Source: Streptomyces sp. A3M-1-3
Lineage (GTDB): Bacteria; Actinomycetota; Actinomycetes; Streptomycetales; Streptomycetaceae
Assembly (NCBI RefSeq): GCF_024213665.1
Contig: NZ_JANAVP010000002.1
Location: 117,536 to 181,535 of the forward strand
Direction of reading: 5' to 3'
Length of the DNA: 64,000 bases
Shown here: positions 11,374 to 20,792 of the stretch, piece by piece
How positions within the stretch are numbered: position 1 is the stretch's first letter
Layout: every line of letters begins with the position of its first letter
The notes under the pieces: model-generated
Databases searched by the model: none
The model's input: the letters and a program-made list of their open reading frames with translations, nothing else
Told to the model about the DNA's origin: nothing
Made by a program: the position numbers and the translations under genes

Positions 11374-12213
11374 CTAGCGGGCTTCGAGCGCCTGTTCGCC
11401 TGCCCTGCGCAGCGCGGCGAGCGGCACGGGAGTCCGGCCCGTCATCTGCTCGACCTGAAGCACCGCCTGGTGGACCAGCAGGTCGAGCCCGCCGACCACC
11501 GCACCGCCCCGCTCCGCCCAGGCCGCCGCCAGTGCGGTCGGCCACGGGTCGTACAGCACGTCGAACAGCGTGCCGGGAGCGTCCGGGACCGCCGCGGACA
11601 GGGCGTCGGTCGTCCCGGCCGGCGTGGTGGCGATGACCAGCGGGGTACGGAGGGCCTCGGCGGCGTCCGCCCAGTCGGCCGTACGCACGCCGACCCCGAG
11701 CCGCTCGCCCCACTGCCGCATCTCCTCGGCGCGGGCCCGGCTGCGTACGTACGCGGTGACCTCGCCCGTACAGATGCGGGAGAGCGCGGCCAGCGCGGAG
11801 GAGGCGGTGGCGCCGGCGCCCAGGACGGCGGCGGCCTCGACCTTCTCCACGCCGCGCTCGCGCAGCGCGGCGATCATGCCGGGGATGTCCGTGTTGTCGC
11901 CGACCCGCCGGCCGTCCTCGGTGAGGACGACCGTGTTGACCGCCTCGACGGAGGCGGCGGTGTCACTGATGCCGTCGAGCAGCGGGATGACCGCGCGCTT
12001 GAGCGGCATGGTCAGCGACAGCCCTGCCCAGGTCTCGTCGAGCCGCTCGAAGAAGCCGGGGAGGCCGGCCTCGTCGACTTCGAAGCGGTCGTACGACCAG
12101 TCGGTGAGCCCGAGCTCCGCGTACGCGGCGCGGTGCAGCACCGGCGAGAGCGAGTGGGCGATCGGCGAGCCCAGTACGGCGGCTCGGTGACGTGACATGG
12201 ATCTAGTCGCCAT
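11374..12213 (-). CDS. aroE: Shikimate dehydrogenase
   Basis: 279 residues if started at ATG 12213 (overlapping the mltG stop by 11 bp); ATG 12198 (MSRHRAAVLG) is an alternative, neither having a strong ribosome site. Reduces 3-dehydroshikimate with NADPH. The substrate loop SPIAHSLSPVLHRAAY, the catalytic-lysine segment LTMPLKRAV, DNTDIPG and the nucleotide fold VLGAGATASS are seen. Lies between mltG and aroC on the same strand. Confidence 0.93.
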   Translation of the reverse strand: MATRSMSRHRAAVLGSPIAHSLSPVLHRAAYAELGLTDWSYDRFEVDEAGLPGFFERLDETWAGLSLTMPLKRAVIPLLDGISDTAASVEAVNTVVLTEDGRRVGDNTDIPGMIAALRERGVEKVEAAAVLGAGATASSALAALSRICTGEVTAYVRSRARAEEMRQWGERLGVGVRTADWADAAEALRTPLVIATTPAGTTDALSAAVPDAPGTLFDVLYDPWPTALAAAWAERGGAVVGGLDLLVHQAVLQVEQMTGRTPVPLAALRRAGEQALEAR

Positions 12214-13879
12214 TCTTCTGCCGCTCGTTGAATTGATCGACGAGCTTCTCGTGCTCAGCCAGCGTCTTGGTGAACTTCGTCGTCTGTCCGTCGACGGACA
12301 CGAAGAACATCCAGCCGCCCTTGTCCGGCGCCAGCGCGGCGGTCAGCGCGTCCTCGCCCGGGTTTCCGATCGGCCCGGGAGTCAGACCCTTGTAGAAGTA
12401 CGTGTTGTACGGGTCGTCGTGGCCCCGGATCTCCTCGATGGAGATATTGATTTTGCTCTGGTTCTTCAGGTAATTGAACGAGGAGTCGAATTCGAGCTTC
12501 CGGTTTGTGACCGTGTTCGCCGGCTTGAGCCGGTTGTAGACGACCGCGGACATCTTCTTGAAGTCGTCGTGGGTCATCCCCTCGGCCTGGACGAGGCTGG
12601 CGACCGTGATGACCTGGAGCGGAGAGTCGAGACCGAGAGCCGTGGCCTTCGCCTCGAGATTCAGGGCCCCGTACTTCTCATTGGCGCGGGCGACCATCTG
12701 CTGGAGCACCTTCTCCGGCTTCGTCGATTTGCCGACGTCGTAGCGGGAGGGGAAGAGGAAGCCTTCCAGCGGGTCCTTGATCTTGGAATTGTCGTCCGCC
12801 CACGAGGGCAGCCCGAGATTCTTCACCTGGGACGTCGCCACACCCTTGGTGGTGCCGGCCTTGAGGCCCAGTTGTTTGTCGATCGCCGCGTAGACCTGGA
12901 CGTTCCGCATGCCTTCGCGAATGATCAGACCACTGCGACTGGCCGGATCGATCATGAGCGCGACAGCCGCGCCGGCCGACATCTCCTTCTTGAGCGTGTA
13001 GACGCCCGGCTGGATGAGCTTGCCGTCCGGATGCCCCGTCTGAGCCGCGACGAAGGCGCCGACGCTTTTCACGACCCCCTTCTGCTTCAGGATGTTGCCG
13101 ATGTCGGTGCCGCTCGCGCCGCTGGGGATCTCGACCTCGACCTGCCCCCTGCCCTCGCCCGCGAAGTCCTCCGCCGGGCCGAATCGGTCCTGCCAGAACT
13201 GGTAGCCGTAGTAGGATACTCCGCCGAACCCGCCCACCAGTACGACCGCGACCATCAGGCAGGCGCAGCCGTTGCGGCGTTTCGGTTTGGACTTGCCCCG
13301 GCGTTCGCCGCCGCCCCGGCCGCGGCGCCTCTCGCGCGGGTCGTCGTCGTACTCGCCGTCGTCGTCCCGGCCGTCGCCGCCCGCGAAGAACGCGTGCTCC
13401 GGCTCATCGGGCTCGTTCGGCTGCGACTCGGGACTCTGTTCCGGCATGTGGGGCCGGCGGCCGGGGGGCTGCGGCGGCGGGTACGCGTCCGGGGTGCCGT
13501 ACAGGTCGGGCGTCTCGCCCGGGTAACCACCGGGCTGCTGGGTGTACGGGTCGGCCGCGCCGGCGCCGTAGGGGACGGCGGCCGGGTTCTGGCCGGTCTC
13601 CCAGCCGCCGTTGTACTGCTGGTTCTGCTGCTGCCCGGGATACTGCTGGGCCTGCCGGCCCTGGTACGGGGGGGCTTGCTGCCCGGGGTACGGACCCTGC
13701 TGGCCGGGGTACTGGCCCTGCGGGTCTCCGTACTGCGGCTGCTGAGGATACTGCTGCTGCGGCCGGCCGCCGTACGGACTCCGGCCGTCATCGGCCTGCC
13801 CTCTCCATCCCAGGTCCCCGTACAACGGGTCCTCGGGATGCCACGGTTCGGAGCCTTGGCCCCGGCCATACTCAGTCAT
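12203..13879 (-). CDS. mltG: Endolytic peptidoglycan transglycosylase MltG (YceG-like)
   Basis: 558 residues from ATG 13879 (MTEYGRGQGSEPWHPED) with AGGGGA upstream. Residues 1-210 are a disordered cytoplasmic region rich in Gln/Pro/Tyr/Gly, with repeats like YPGQQGPYPGQQ, followed by acidic and Arg-rich blocks. One transmembrane helix (about 225-247, CLMVAVVLVGGFGGVSYYGY) precedes an extracellular LysM-like segment and the YceG catalytic domain with ASLVQAEGMTHDDFKK and VVYNRL. Cleaves nascent glycan strands at the membrane. Often mis-annotated as aminodeoxychorismate lyase. Confidence 0.92.
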   Translation of the reverse strand: MTEYGRGQGSEPWHPEDPLYGDLGWRGQADDGRSPYGGRPQQQYPQQPQYGDPQGQYPGQQGPYPGQQAPPYQGRQAQQYPGQQQNQQYNGGWETGQNPAAVPYGAGAADPYTQQPGGYPGETPDLYGTPDAYPPPQPPGRRPHMPEQSPESQPNEPDEPEHAFFAGGDGRDDDGEYDDDPRERRRGRGGGERRGKSKPKRRNGCACLMVAVVLVGGFGGVSYYGYQFWQDRFGPAEDFAGEGRGQVEVEIPSGASGTDIGNILKQKGVVKSVGAFVAAQTGHPDGKLIQPGVYTLKKEMSAGAAVALMIDPASRSGLIIREGMRNVQVYAAIDKQLGLKAGTTKGVATSQVKNLGLPSWADDNSKIKDPLEGFLFPSRYDVGKSTKPEKVLQQMVARANEKYGALNLEAKATALGLDSPLQVITVASLVQAEGMTHDDFKKMSAVVYNRLKPANTVTNRKLEFDSSFNYLKNQSKINISIEEIRGHDDPYNTYFYKGLTPGPIGNPGEDALTAALAPDKGGWMFFVSVDGQTTKFTKTLAEHEKLVDQFNERQKNGD

Positions 13880-14003
13880 CGATCCCCTAGAGCCGCGAGA
13901 CGGCGGCCGCTGGGCACTTCTGCCACGGCTTCCGGTCCACCTCATTCGTATGCGGCGGCTGTTCGAACACCGCCGCATCGCGCGGAACGTTACCGTATCG
14001 CGA

Positions 14004-14480
14004 TCAGACAACCACTTCGACGCCCTCGCCGGGAGCCGTGCCTGACGCCCGTTCGGACTCCAGAGCGTTCTGAAGGATCACCACAGCGGCAGCCTGGTCG
14101 ATGACAGACCGGCCCTTCTTGGACTTCACGCCCGAAGCGCGCAGCCCCTGACTGGCCGTCACTGTGGTCATCCTCTCGTCCACCAGTCGTACGGGAACCG
14201 GTTGGATGCCCCGGGCCAACTCCTGGGCGAACGCCCGGACCTTGACCGCGGCCGGGCCCTCCCCGCCGCTGAGCGAGCGGGGCAGGCCGACCACGACCTC
14301 GATGGGTTCGTACTCCTCGACGAGCTGCCGCAGCCGCCGGTGGGCGGCCGGGACGTCGCGTCCCGGCACGGTCTCCACCGGCGTGGCGAGGACCCCGGAG
14401 GGGTCGCACGAGGCGACCCCGATCCGGGCGTCCCCGACGTCGATCGCGAGCCGGCGACCGATGCGCATCGCCACGGTCAC
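14004..14480 (-). CDS. ruvX: Holliday junction resolvase-like RuvX/YqgF
   Basis: 158 residues from GTG 14480, whose bases overlap the alaS stop (GTGA); ATG 14468 ([12 protein letters not shown]) is the alternative. RNase H-fold nuclease family implicated in pre-16S rRNA 5' maturation. [12 protein letters not shown] carries the first catalytic Asp, [11 protein letters not shown] and [10 protein letters not shown] the conserved middle, [10 protein letters not shown] the last acidic residue. Positioned between alaS and mltG, as in many actinobacteria. Confidence 0.93.
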   Translation of the reverse strand: MTVAMRIGRRLAIDVGDARIGVASCDPSGVLATPVETVPGRDVPAAHRRLRQLVEEYEPIEVVVGLPRSLSGGEGPAAVKVRAFAQELARGIQPVPVRLVDERMTTVTASQGLRASGVKSKKGRSVIDQAAAVVILQNALESERASGTAPGEGVEVVV

Positions 14481-17146
14481 GCCGTCTCGACGACGAGGCG
14501 CTCGACGGCGGCCACGGCATCGCCGATGGCCTCCGGGTTCTGGCCACCGCCCTGGGCCACGTCCGGCTTGCCGCCACCGCCGCCGCCGAGGGTCTTGGCG
14601 GCCGTACGGACCAGGTCGCCCGCCTTGAGGCCGCGCTCGCGGGCGGCCTCGTTGGTGGCGATCACGGTCAGCGGACGGCCGCCCGCGGTGGTGAACAGGG
14701 CCACGACGGCCGGGCGGTCGCCGGCGATGCGTCCCCGGACGTCCAGGACGAGCCTGCGCAGGTCGTCGGCGCCGGTGCCGTCGGGCACCTGGCCGGTGAC
14801 AACGGCGATGCCGCGTACGTCCTTGGCGCCCGCGGCCAGACCGGCGGCGGCCTGGAGGACCTTCTCCGCGCGGAACTTCTCGATCTCCTTCTCGGCGTCC
14901 TTGAGCTTGGCGAGCATCCCGGAGACCTTCTCCGGCAGCTCCTCCGGACGGCCCTTGACCAGCTCCTGGAGCTGGGCGACCACCGTGTGCTCGCGGGCGA
15001 GGAAGTGGTACGCGTCCACGCCTACCAGGGCCTCGATACGCCGTACACCCGAGCCGATGGAGGACTCGCCGAGCAGCTTCACCAGGCCCAGCTGGGCGGT
15101 GTTGTGGACGTGCGTGCCGCCGCACAGCTCCTTGGAGAAGTCGCCGATGGTGACCACGCGCACGCGCTCGCCGTACTTCTCGCCGAACTCGGCGATGGCG
15201 CCCTGCTTCCTGGCGTCGTCGATGCTCATGACCTCGGCCTGGACGTCGAGCTCACGCGCGAGGACTTCGTTGATCTTCTGCTCGACATCGGTGAGGACCG
15301 TGCCGGGGACGGCGTTCGGCGAGCCGAAGTCGAAGCGGAAGCGGCCGGGCGAGTTCTCCGAGCCGGCCTGGGCGGCCGTCGGTCCGAGAGCGTCACGCAG
15401 CGCCTGGTGGGTGAGGTGGGTGGCGCTGTGGGCGCGGGCGATGGCGCGGCGGCGGCGGATGTCGATGGCGGCGTAGGCGGGGGCGCCGACCGTCACCTCA
15501 CCGACCTGGACCGAGCCCTTGTGCACGCTGACACCGGGGACCGGCTGCTGGACGTCGCGGATCTGGATGACGGCGCCGGAGTCGAGCCTGATCCGGCCCT
15601 GGTCGGCGAGCTGGCCGCCGCCCTCGGCGTAGAACGGGGTGCGGTCGAGGACGACCTCGACCTCGTCGCCCTCGGTGGCGGCCGGCGACGGCACACCGTC
15701 GACGAGCAGGCCGACGATGGTCGACTCGCCCTCGGTGTGGGTGTAGCCGGTGAACTCGGTGGAGCCGGAGCTGTCGGCGACCTCGCGGTACGCGGACAGG
15801 TCGGCGTGGCCGGTCTTCTTGGCCCTGGCGTCGGCCTTGGCCTTGTCCCGCTGGTCCTTCATCAGGCGGCGGAAGCCGTCCTCGTCCACCGACAGGCCCT
15901 GCTCGGCGGCCATCTCCAGGGTGAGGTCGATCGGGAAGCCCCAGGTGTCGTGGAGCAGAAACGCCTTGTCGCCGGCGAGGACCGTGCCGCCGGCGGCCTT
16001 GGTCTCGGTGACGGCGGTGTCGAGGATGTTGGTGCCGCTCTTGAGGGCCTTGAGGAAGGCGGCCTCCTCGGCGAGAGCAACGGTCTCGATGCGCTTGCGC
16101 TCGGTGATCAGCTCCGGGTACTGCTCGCCCATCGACGTGATGACGGTGTCGACGAGCTCGCCGACGACCGGGCCGGTGGCGCCCATCAGGCGCATGTTGC
16201 GGATGGCGCGGCGCATGATGCGGCGCAGGACGTAACCACGGCCCTCGTTGCCGGGGGCGACGCCGTCGCCGATGAGCATCACGGACGTACGGATGTGGTC
16301 GGACACGACCCGCAGTGAAACGTCCGAGCCGTGCTCGGCGCCGTACCGGACGCCGGTCAGCTCGGTGGCCTTGTCGATGACGACGCGCAGGGTGTCGGTC
16401 TCGTACATGTTCTGTACGCCCTGCAGGATCATCGCGAGACGCTCGAGGCCCAGACCCGTGTCGATGTTCTTCGACGGCAGGTCGCCGAGGATCGGGAAGT
16501 CCTCCTTGCCCTCGCCGGCGCCGCGCTCGTACTGCATGAAGACCAGGTTCCAGATCTCCACGTACCGCTCGTCGTTGACGGCCGGGCCGCCCTCGACGCC
16601 GAAGTCGGGGCCTCGGTCGTAGTTGATCTCGGAGCAGGGTCCGCAGGGGCCGGGGACGCCCATGGACCAGAAGTTGTCCTTCTTGCCCAGGCGCTGGATG
16701 CGCTCGGCCGGGACACCGATGACCTCGCGCCAGATCTGCTCGGCCTCGTCGTCGTCGAGGTAGACCGTGATCCAGAGGCGCTCGGGGTCGAGCCCGTAGC
16801 CACCGTCCGCCACGGAGCTGGTGAGCAGCTCCCAGGCGTACTTGATGGCGCCTTCCTTGAAGTAGTCCCCGAAGGAGAAGTTGCCGCACATCTGGAAGAA
16901 CGTGCCGTGGCGGGTGGTCTTGCCGACCTCTTCGATGTCCGGCGTACGGACGCACTTCTGCACGCTGGTGGCGCGCGGGGCGGGCGGCTTGGCCTCGCCG
17001 AGGAAGTACGGCTTGAAGGGGACCATGCCCGCGTTGACCAGCAGCAGAGTCGGGTCGTCCGCGATCAGCGAGGCCGACGGCACGACCTTGTGGCCGCGCT
17101 CCTCGAAGAAGCTCAGCCAGCGGCGGCGGATTTCAGCCGACTCCAT
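14477..17146 (-). CDS. alaS: Alanyl-tRNA synthetase
   Basis: 889 residues, full length. Order: class II catalytic core (1-270, with [12 protein letters not shown] and the [18 protein letters not shown] block), tRNA-recognition helices, editing domain with the zinc/active-site motif HSATHLTH (H573, H577) and CGGTH (C675-H679), then a C-terminal coiled-coil/DHHA1 region (about 740-889) with a Gly-rich GGGGGKPD motif. Start ATG overlaps the stop of the small upstream membrane gene (ATGA), so the two are coupled. Confidence 0.98.
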   Translation of the reverse strand: MESAEIRRRWLSFFEERGHKVVPSASLIADDPTLLLVNAGMVPFKPYFLGEAKPPAPRATSVQKCVRTPDIEEVGKTTRHGTFFQMCGNFSFGDYFKEGAIKYAWELLTSSVADGGYGLDPERLWITVYLDDDEAEQIWREVIGVPAERIQRLGKKDNFWSMGVPGPCGPCSEINYDRGPDFGVEGGPAVNDERYVEIWNLVFMQYERGAGEGKEDFPILGDLPSKNIDTGLGLERLAMILQGVQNMYETDTLRVVIDKATELTGVRYGAEHGSDVSLRVVSDHIRTSVMLIGDGVAPGNEGRGYVLRRIMRRAIRNMRLMGATGPVVGELVDTVITSMGEQYPELITERKRIETVALAEEAAFLKALKSGTNILDTAVTETKAAGGTVLAGDKAFLLHDTWGFPIDLTLEMAAEQGLSVDEDGFRRLMKDQRDKAKADARAKKTGHADLSAYREVADSSGSTEFTGYTHTEGESTIVGLLVDGVPSPAATEGDEVEVVLDRTPFYAEGGGQLADQGRIRLDSGAVIQIRDVQQPVPGVSVHKGSVQVGEVTVGAPAYAAIDIRRRRAIARAHSATHLTHQALRDALGPTAAQAGSENSPGRFRFDFGSPNAVPGTVLTDVEQKINEVLARELDVQAEVMSIDDARKQGAIAEFGEKYGERVRVVTIGDFSKELCGGTHVHNTAQLGLVKLLGESSIGSGVRRIEALVGVDAYHFLAREHTVVAQLQELVKGRPEELPEKVSGMLAKLKDAEKEIEKFRAEKVLQAAAGLAAGAKDVRGIAVVTGQVPDGTGADDLRRLVLDVRGRIAGDRPAVVALFTTAGGRPLTVIATNEAARERGLKAGDLVRTAAKTLGGGGGGKPDVAQGGGQNPEAIGDAVAAVERLVVETA

Positions 17147-17487
17147 CAGTGGTCCTCATTCCGGTTGTACTTGTACGAGTTCTTCGTCTTCGGGTGCTTC
17201 GGGTGACTCGAGTAGTCGATGGCGGCGACGCGGCGCGGCGCGTCGAGCTCATGCACGTCGGGGGCCTGCAGGCCCAGCGCGTCATTGAGCTCGTCCTCGC
17301 GCTGCGCCATTCCCGCCCTGACGTCGAGCGCGAAGTCCTTGAGCCGGTGGCCCGCCTCGATCGCCTTGTCCGCGGCCTGCGCGGCGAGGCTCTCGGGCGT
17401 CAGCTGCCTGAGCTTGCGGTTGACCTTGGTGGTGGCCCACACGCCGGCTGCTGCGCCTGCGGTGAACCAGAACGTACGGCGGAACAT
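17146..17487 (-). CDS. Small membrane-anchored protein, DUF6167-type
   Basis: 113 residues. An N-terminal hydrophobic segment ([20 protein letters not shown]) looks like a signal anchor. It is followed by a charged helical region ([20 protein letters not shown]) and a C-terminal Lys/His/Asn-rich tail. Conserved next to alaS in streptomycetes; function unknown. Its stop overlaps the alaS start, and 7 bp separate it from the DUF948 gene upstream. Confidence 0.85.
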   Translation of the reverse strand: MFRRTFWFTAGAAAGVWATTKVNRKLRQLTPESLAAQAADKAIEAGHRLKDFALDVRAGMAQREDELNDALGLQAPDVHELDAPRRVAAIDYSSHPKHPKTKNSYKYNRNEDH

Positions 17488-17494
17488 CGCTGCG

Positions 17495-17944
17495 TCAGTC
17501 CTTCGATCCGCGGGAGCCTCGGCCGGTCCTCTTCGCCCGCCGGGCCGACGGCACGGTGCGGCCGACGATCACCGTACGACGGGACGGCTGCGGCGGCACC
17601 TCTTTACGGCCCAGCGCTCTGCGTACGCCGTATCCGAAGGCGGCGACCTTGACCAGCGGGCCGCCGAAGGTGGAGGCCACCGTGGTGGAGAGCGCCGAGG
17701 CGTTGGAGGTGACTTCCTGGACGTCGGTGGCGATGGCGTCGACCCGGTCGAGCTGGGTCTGCGCGGAGCGCACCGTGGCGGAGGCGTCGGCGAGCAGCGG
17801 GACGGCCTGTTCGGTCACGTCCGCCACCAGCTTGGTGGTCGCCTTGAGCGTCTGGGCCAGCCTCACCAGCACCACGGCGAGGAACGAGACCAGGATCGCC
17901 CAGAAGACGGCCACAAGGATCCCGGCCACCTCTCCACCGGACAC
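17495..17944 (-). CDS. DUF948 membrane protein
   Basis: 149 residues from GTG 17944 (SGGEVAGILVAVFWAIL) with GGGAG upstream; the frame extends further without homology. One N-terminal transmembrane helix, then an amphipathic coiled-coil-like stretch typical of DUF948 (TKLVADVTEQAVPLLADA, RVDAIATDVQEVTSNASA), and a basic tail ending RGSRGSKD. Related proteins in Firmicutes are general-stress YtxG-type proteins; role in actinobacteria unknown. Probably co-transcribed with the downstream small membrane gene and alaS. Confidence 0.85.
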   Translation of the reverse strand: MSGGEVAGILVAVFWAILVSFLAVVLVRLAQTLKATTKLVADVTEQAVPLLADASATVRSAQTQLDRVDAIATDVQEVTSNASALSTTVASTFGGPLVKVAAFGYGVRRALGRKEVPPQPSRRTVIVGRTVPSARRAKRTGRGSRGSKD

Positions 17945-18089
17945 GTTGCACCGCTCCCTGCACGTCGAAGTCGTCACCCGACCCTATCGCGCCGCGGGTC
18001 GGGGACCGTACCGCATTACCGCGGTGAGCGGCGGCAGTTGTCCGGTTGGATTGTACGCAGTGCGCACGCACCAGTACGCTCCGTGTCCC

Positions 18090-19226
18090 ATGCGAAGGAC
18101 TAACCTCCCTGCCGAACTGAACGCGTTCGTGGGCCGCCGGACAGAACTGGCGCTGCTGGGGCCGCATCTGGAGGAGTCCCGGCTGGTCACGGTGACCGGG
18201 GTGGGCGGCGTGGGTAAGTCGCGCTTTCGCCGTCCGGGCCGCCTGTGACCTGCAGGAACGCTACTGCGACGGGGTCTGGCCGGCCGAGCTGTCGGCGGTC
18301 CGCGACGAGGCGCTGCTCGACCACGCGCTGTTCCGTACTGGTCGACCATCGTGCCGGGCGTGAACTCCTGCTCGTGCTCGACGGTTTCGCCTCGACGGGA
18401 TCCCGCTCGCCCTGGAGTTGGCCGCGGGCCGGCTGCGGACCTTGTCGGTCGAGCAGGTGCTGGAACGGCTGGGCGACCGCTTCCAGCTGCTCACCGGCGG
18501 CAGCCAGGGCGCGCTGCCGCGCCATCAAGCGCTGCGTACGACGATCGGCTGGAGTCATGAGCTGTGCGCGCCTGGGGAGCGGCTGCTGTGGGCGCGGCTG
18601 TCGGTGTTCGCCGGGCAGTTCGACCTGGATGCCGCCGAGTACGTGTGCAGCGGAGCCGACCTGCCGGCGGACAGCGTCCTCGATGTGCTGGGTGAGCTGC
18701 TCGCGCAGTCCCAGCTGGTCCGGCAGGACTCTCCCACGGGGGTCCGGTACCGGATGCTCGACACCGTCAGGGCGTACCGAGCGGGCTGGCTGGAGGCGCT
18801 GGGCGACGCCGCTCGTATGGGCGCAGGCATCCACGATCTGGTGGGCCTGGTGCTGGCGATTGACTGCTGGCCCTGGTGACGGCCGGCGAGGGCGACCCGT
18901 CGGAGGCCGCGGTGCTGCAGGGCGCCGCCGAGCCGATCTGGGACTCGGTCGGCCTGCCGCTGTTCGGTTCGGGCTATTTCAGCTCACCGCGGGCCCAGTG
19001 CGAGCAGCAGGCCGGCCGGCTCCTCGGGGCCGAGCGGTACGCGGAGTGTGTGCGGGAGGGCCGCGCGATGGGGCTGGAGTCGCTGGTGGAGCGGGCGCTG
19101 CGGGTGAAGAGACCGCCGACCGCACCGGCCCAAGTGGTGCGTGGCGGCCACGCAGGCATGCCCCCGCAAACGCGGAAGCCCGCCGGCTCCCCCTCCGCAC
19201 AGGGCGGCGGGGAGACGGCGGGCTGA
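18090..19226 (+). pseudogene. Degenerate AfsR/LuxR-type ATPase regulator
   Basis: Fragments of one gene are spread over all three plus frames. ATG 18090 gives LPAELNAFVGRRTELALLGP and the Walker A VTGVGGVGKSR, then a one-base shift near 18222 moves to FAVRAACDLQERYC. The next piece has the Walker B LLLVLDGF (about 18361-18390) after an apparent deletion. Another shift leads into IPLALELAAGRLRTLSVEQV and RLSVFAGQFDLDAAEYVC up to a stop at 18879, and a last piece (18876-19159) resembles the C-terminal helical end. Roughly 100 residues are missing between Walker B and the helical part. No intact product is possible. Confidence 0.85.
19177..19224. terminator. Hairpin between pseudogene end and rpsD
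   Basis: AGCCCGCCG (19177-19185) pairs with CGGCGGGCT (19216-19224), with extra inner C/G pairing. It lies 52 bp past the rpsD stop in the minus direction and also at the end of the plus-strand pseudogene. Confidence 0.65.
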
Positions 19227-19242
19227 CCAGCCCGAGTGGGTA

Positions 19243-19274
19243 CTCCCCCAGCTACCGCTGGGAGGTGCCCCCAG
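19243..19274. repeat. Interspersed palindrome next to rpsD stop
   Basis: CTCCCCCAGC-tacc-GCTGGGAGG followed by TGCCCCCAG, one base from the rpsD stop codon. Same design as the element inside aroB (9305-9335). Confidence 0.55.
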
Positions 19275-19275
19275 A

Positions 19276-19890
19276 TCAGCGGGCGTAGTACTCGACGACG
19301 AGCTGCTCGTCGCAGATGACCGGGATTTCCTTGCGGTTAGGGTCACGGTCCAGGCGGAAGGCCAGGGCCTTCAGGTTCACCTGGAGGTAGCGCGGGGTCT
19401 CGCCCTCGCCGGCGTAGCCACCCTCGCGGGCAACCTGGAAGGGGTGCTTGTCGCGGCTGCGCTCGCGGACCGTCACGACGTCGTCGGGACGGACGCGGAA
19501 GGACGGCTTGTCGACCTTGCCGCTGTTGACCTGGATGTGGCCGTGGACGACCATCTGGCGGGCCTGGTAGATGGTGCGGGCGATGCCCGAACGCAGGACC
19601 AGGGCGTCGAGACGGCGCTCGAGCTCGACGACCAGCGCCTCGCCCGTCTTGCCCTCGGCCTTCTTGGCGCGGTCGTAGGCACGCGCCATCTGGCGCTCGC
19701 TGATGTCGTACTGGGCGCGCAGACGCTGCTTCTCGAGCAGACGGACCTTGTAGTCCGAGTTCTGCTTGCGGCCACGGCCGTGCTCGCCCGGCGGGTAGGG
19801 GCGGGCTTCGAAGTACTTGACAGCCTTCGGCGTCAGCGCGATACCGAGCGCGCGAGACTTCTTGACCTTGGGACGCGACTGGTTAGGCAC
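19276..19890 (-). CDS. rpsD: Ribosomal protein S4 (zinc-free form)
   Basis: 204 residues starting at GTG (PNQSRPKVKKSRALG) with GGAGGT upstream. Primary 16S rRNA binder of the small subunit. The N-terminal region KYFEARPYPPGEHGRGR contains no cysteines, so this is the C-minus form lacking the four-Cys zinc site. The S4 RNA-binding domain (RLDALVLRSGIARTIYQARQ onward) is intact. Monocistronic, divergent from the DUF2470 gene across a 56-bp region holding an iron box. Confidence 0.97.
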   Translation of the reverse strand: MPNQSRPKVKKSRALGIALTPKAVKYFEARPYPPGEHGRGRKQNSDYKVRLLEKQRLRAQYDISERQMARAYDRAKKAEGKTGEALVVELERRLDALVLRSGIARTIYQARQMVVHGHIQVNSGKVDKPSFRVRPDDVVTVRERSRDKHPFQVAREGGYAGEGETPRYLQVNLKALAFRLDRDPNRKEIPVICDEQLVVEYYAR

Positions 19891-19913
19891 GTTCTCCAGA
19901 CCTCCGTTGTAGG

Positions 19914-19932
19914 TTAGGTTAGGCTCACCTTA
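19914..19932. promoter_or_regulatory. Iron box (DmdR/IdeR-type operator)
   Basis: TTAGGTTAGGCTCACCTTA matches the actinobacterial iron-box consensus TTAGGTTAGGCTAACCTAA at 17 of 19 positions. It ends 14 bp before the DUF2470 start codon and begins 24 bp upstream of the rpsD start on the other strand. DmdR1 (DtxR family) with Fe(II) would be expected to repress the plus-strand gene. Whether rpsD is affected depends on where its promoter lies. Confidence 0.8.
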
Positions 19933-19946
19933 CTCAAGGAGATCGC

Positions 19947-20768
19947 ATGTCTCGCCCTGGGAACACCAAGCGCATCACGGACAGCACAAAGAACACCGAC
20001 GCTTCTGAGAGCGTCGAGGCGACGGAGGTCCGATCAGCTCATGGTCAGCCGCGTCCCAGCGGGCTTGAAATCACTCGGATGCCGTCAGCAGCCGAGCGCA
20101 CACGAACTCTCGTACAGGGTACATGCTCAGCCGTACTGCTCATTACCGGGCTGGACGGCGCACGCCCCGACCAGCTGATGCCGGCCGCGCGAAGCGTGGG
20201 TCCGGACGGCGAGGTGTACCTCGAATTTCCGGCCGACTCCCCGGCCGTACGCGCCGCAACGCACGCACAGGACGACGAACTGGCCGCCGTGCTGGAGATC
20301 ACCGATGTCGCGCCGGTCTCCGTCCCCCACCGTATCCGCGGCCGCGCCTGGATCTCCGGCTGGCTCACCCACGCACCCGGCATGGCCGAGCCCGGCCGGA
20401 TGATGCTGCGGCTGGAGGTGGGCGAGGCGTCGGTGGACGACCTGTGGGGCGCGTCGAGCGTCGAGCCGGAGGAGTTCGCGCACGCCACCGCCGATCCCCT
20501 CGTCGCGCACGAGGCGGAGCTGCTCCAGCATCTGCACGCCGCGCACAGCGACCAGGTGCAGGAGCTGTGCGGGCTGCTGGGCGATCGCGAGCCCGGCGCC
20601 TGGTCGGGCCGGCGCGCGGTGCCGCTGGCCCTGGACCGGTTCGGGCTGCGGGTGCGGTTCAGCGGAGAGCAGTGCTTCGACGCGCGGTTCGAGTTCCCCG
20701 AGCCGGTACGTGACATCACCGGCCTGCGCCGGGCGATGCACACGCTCTTCGAGGCGGCCTCGTACTGA
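19947..20768 (+). CDS. DUF2470 / HugZ-like protein, probable heme utilisation
   Basis: 273 residues from ATG 19947 with AAGGAGA upstream; the first 45 residues are unstructured. Residues about 48-170 fit a split-barrel, FMN-binding-like fold (RTLVQGTCSAVLLI, PHRIRGRAWISGWL). Residues 190-270 are a DUF2470 domain (AHEAELLQHLHAAHSDQVQ with conserved histidines). This domain pair is found in HugZ-type heme-degrading or heme-binding proteins. The iron box directly upstream supports a role in iron or heme acquisition under iron limitation; enzymatic activity is inference. Confidence 0.82.
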   Translation: MSRPGNTKRITDSTKNTDASESVEATEVRSAHGQPRPSGLEITRMPSAAERTRTLVQGTCSAVLLITGLDGARPDQLMPAARSVGPDGEVYLEFPADSPAVRAATHAQDDELAAVLEITDVAPVSVPHRIRGRAWISGWLTHAPGMAEPGRMMLRLEVGEASVDDLWGASSVEPEEFAHATADPLVAHEAELLQHLHAAHSDQVQELCGLLGDREPGAWSGRRAVPLALDRFGLRVRFSGEQCFDARFEFPEPVRDITGLRRAMHTLFEAASY

Positions 20769-20792
20769 GGCGGACTCGTACGGAGCCTCCTG

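Noticed and set aside
12203..13879. Aminodeoxychorismate lyase function for the YceG-domain gene
   Set aside because: This is a legacy misannotation of the family. A transmembrane helix and YceG catalytic block mark it as MltG, and a true pabC is present at 61436-62257.
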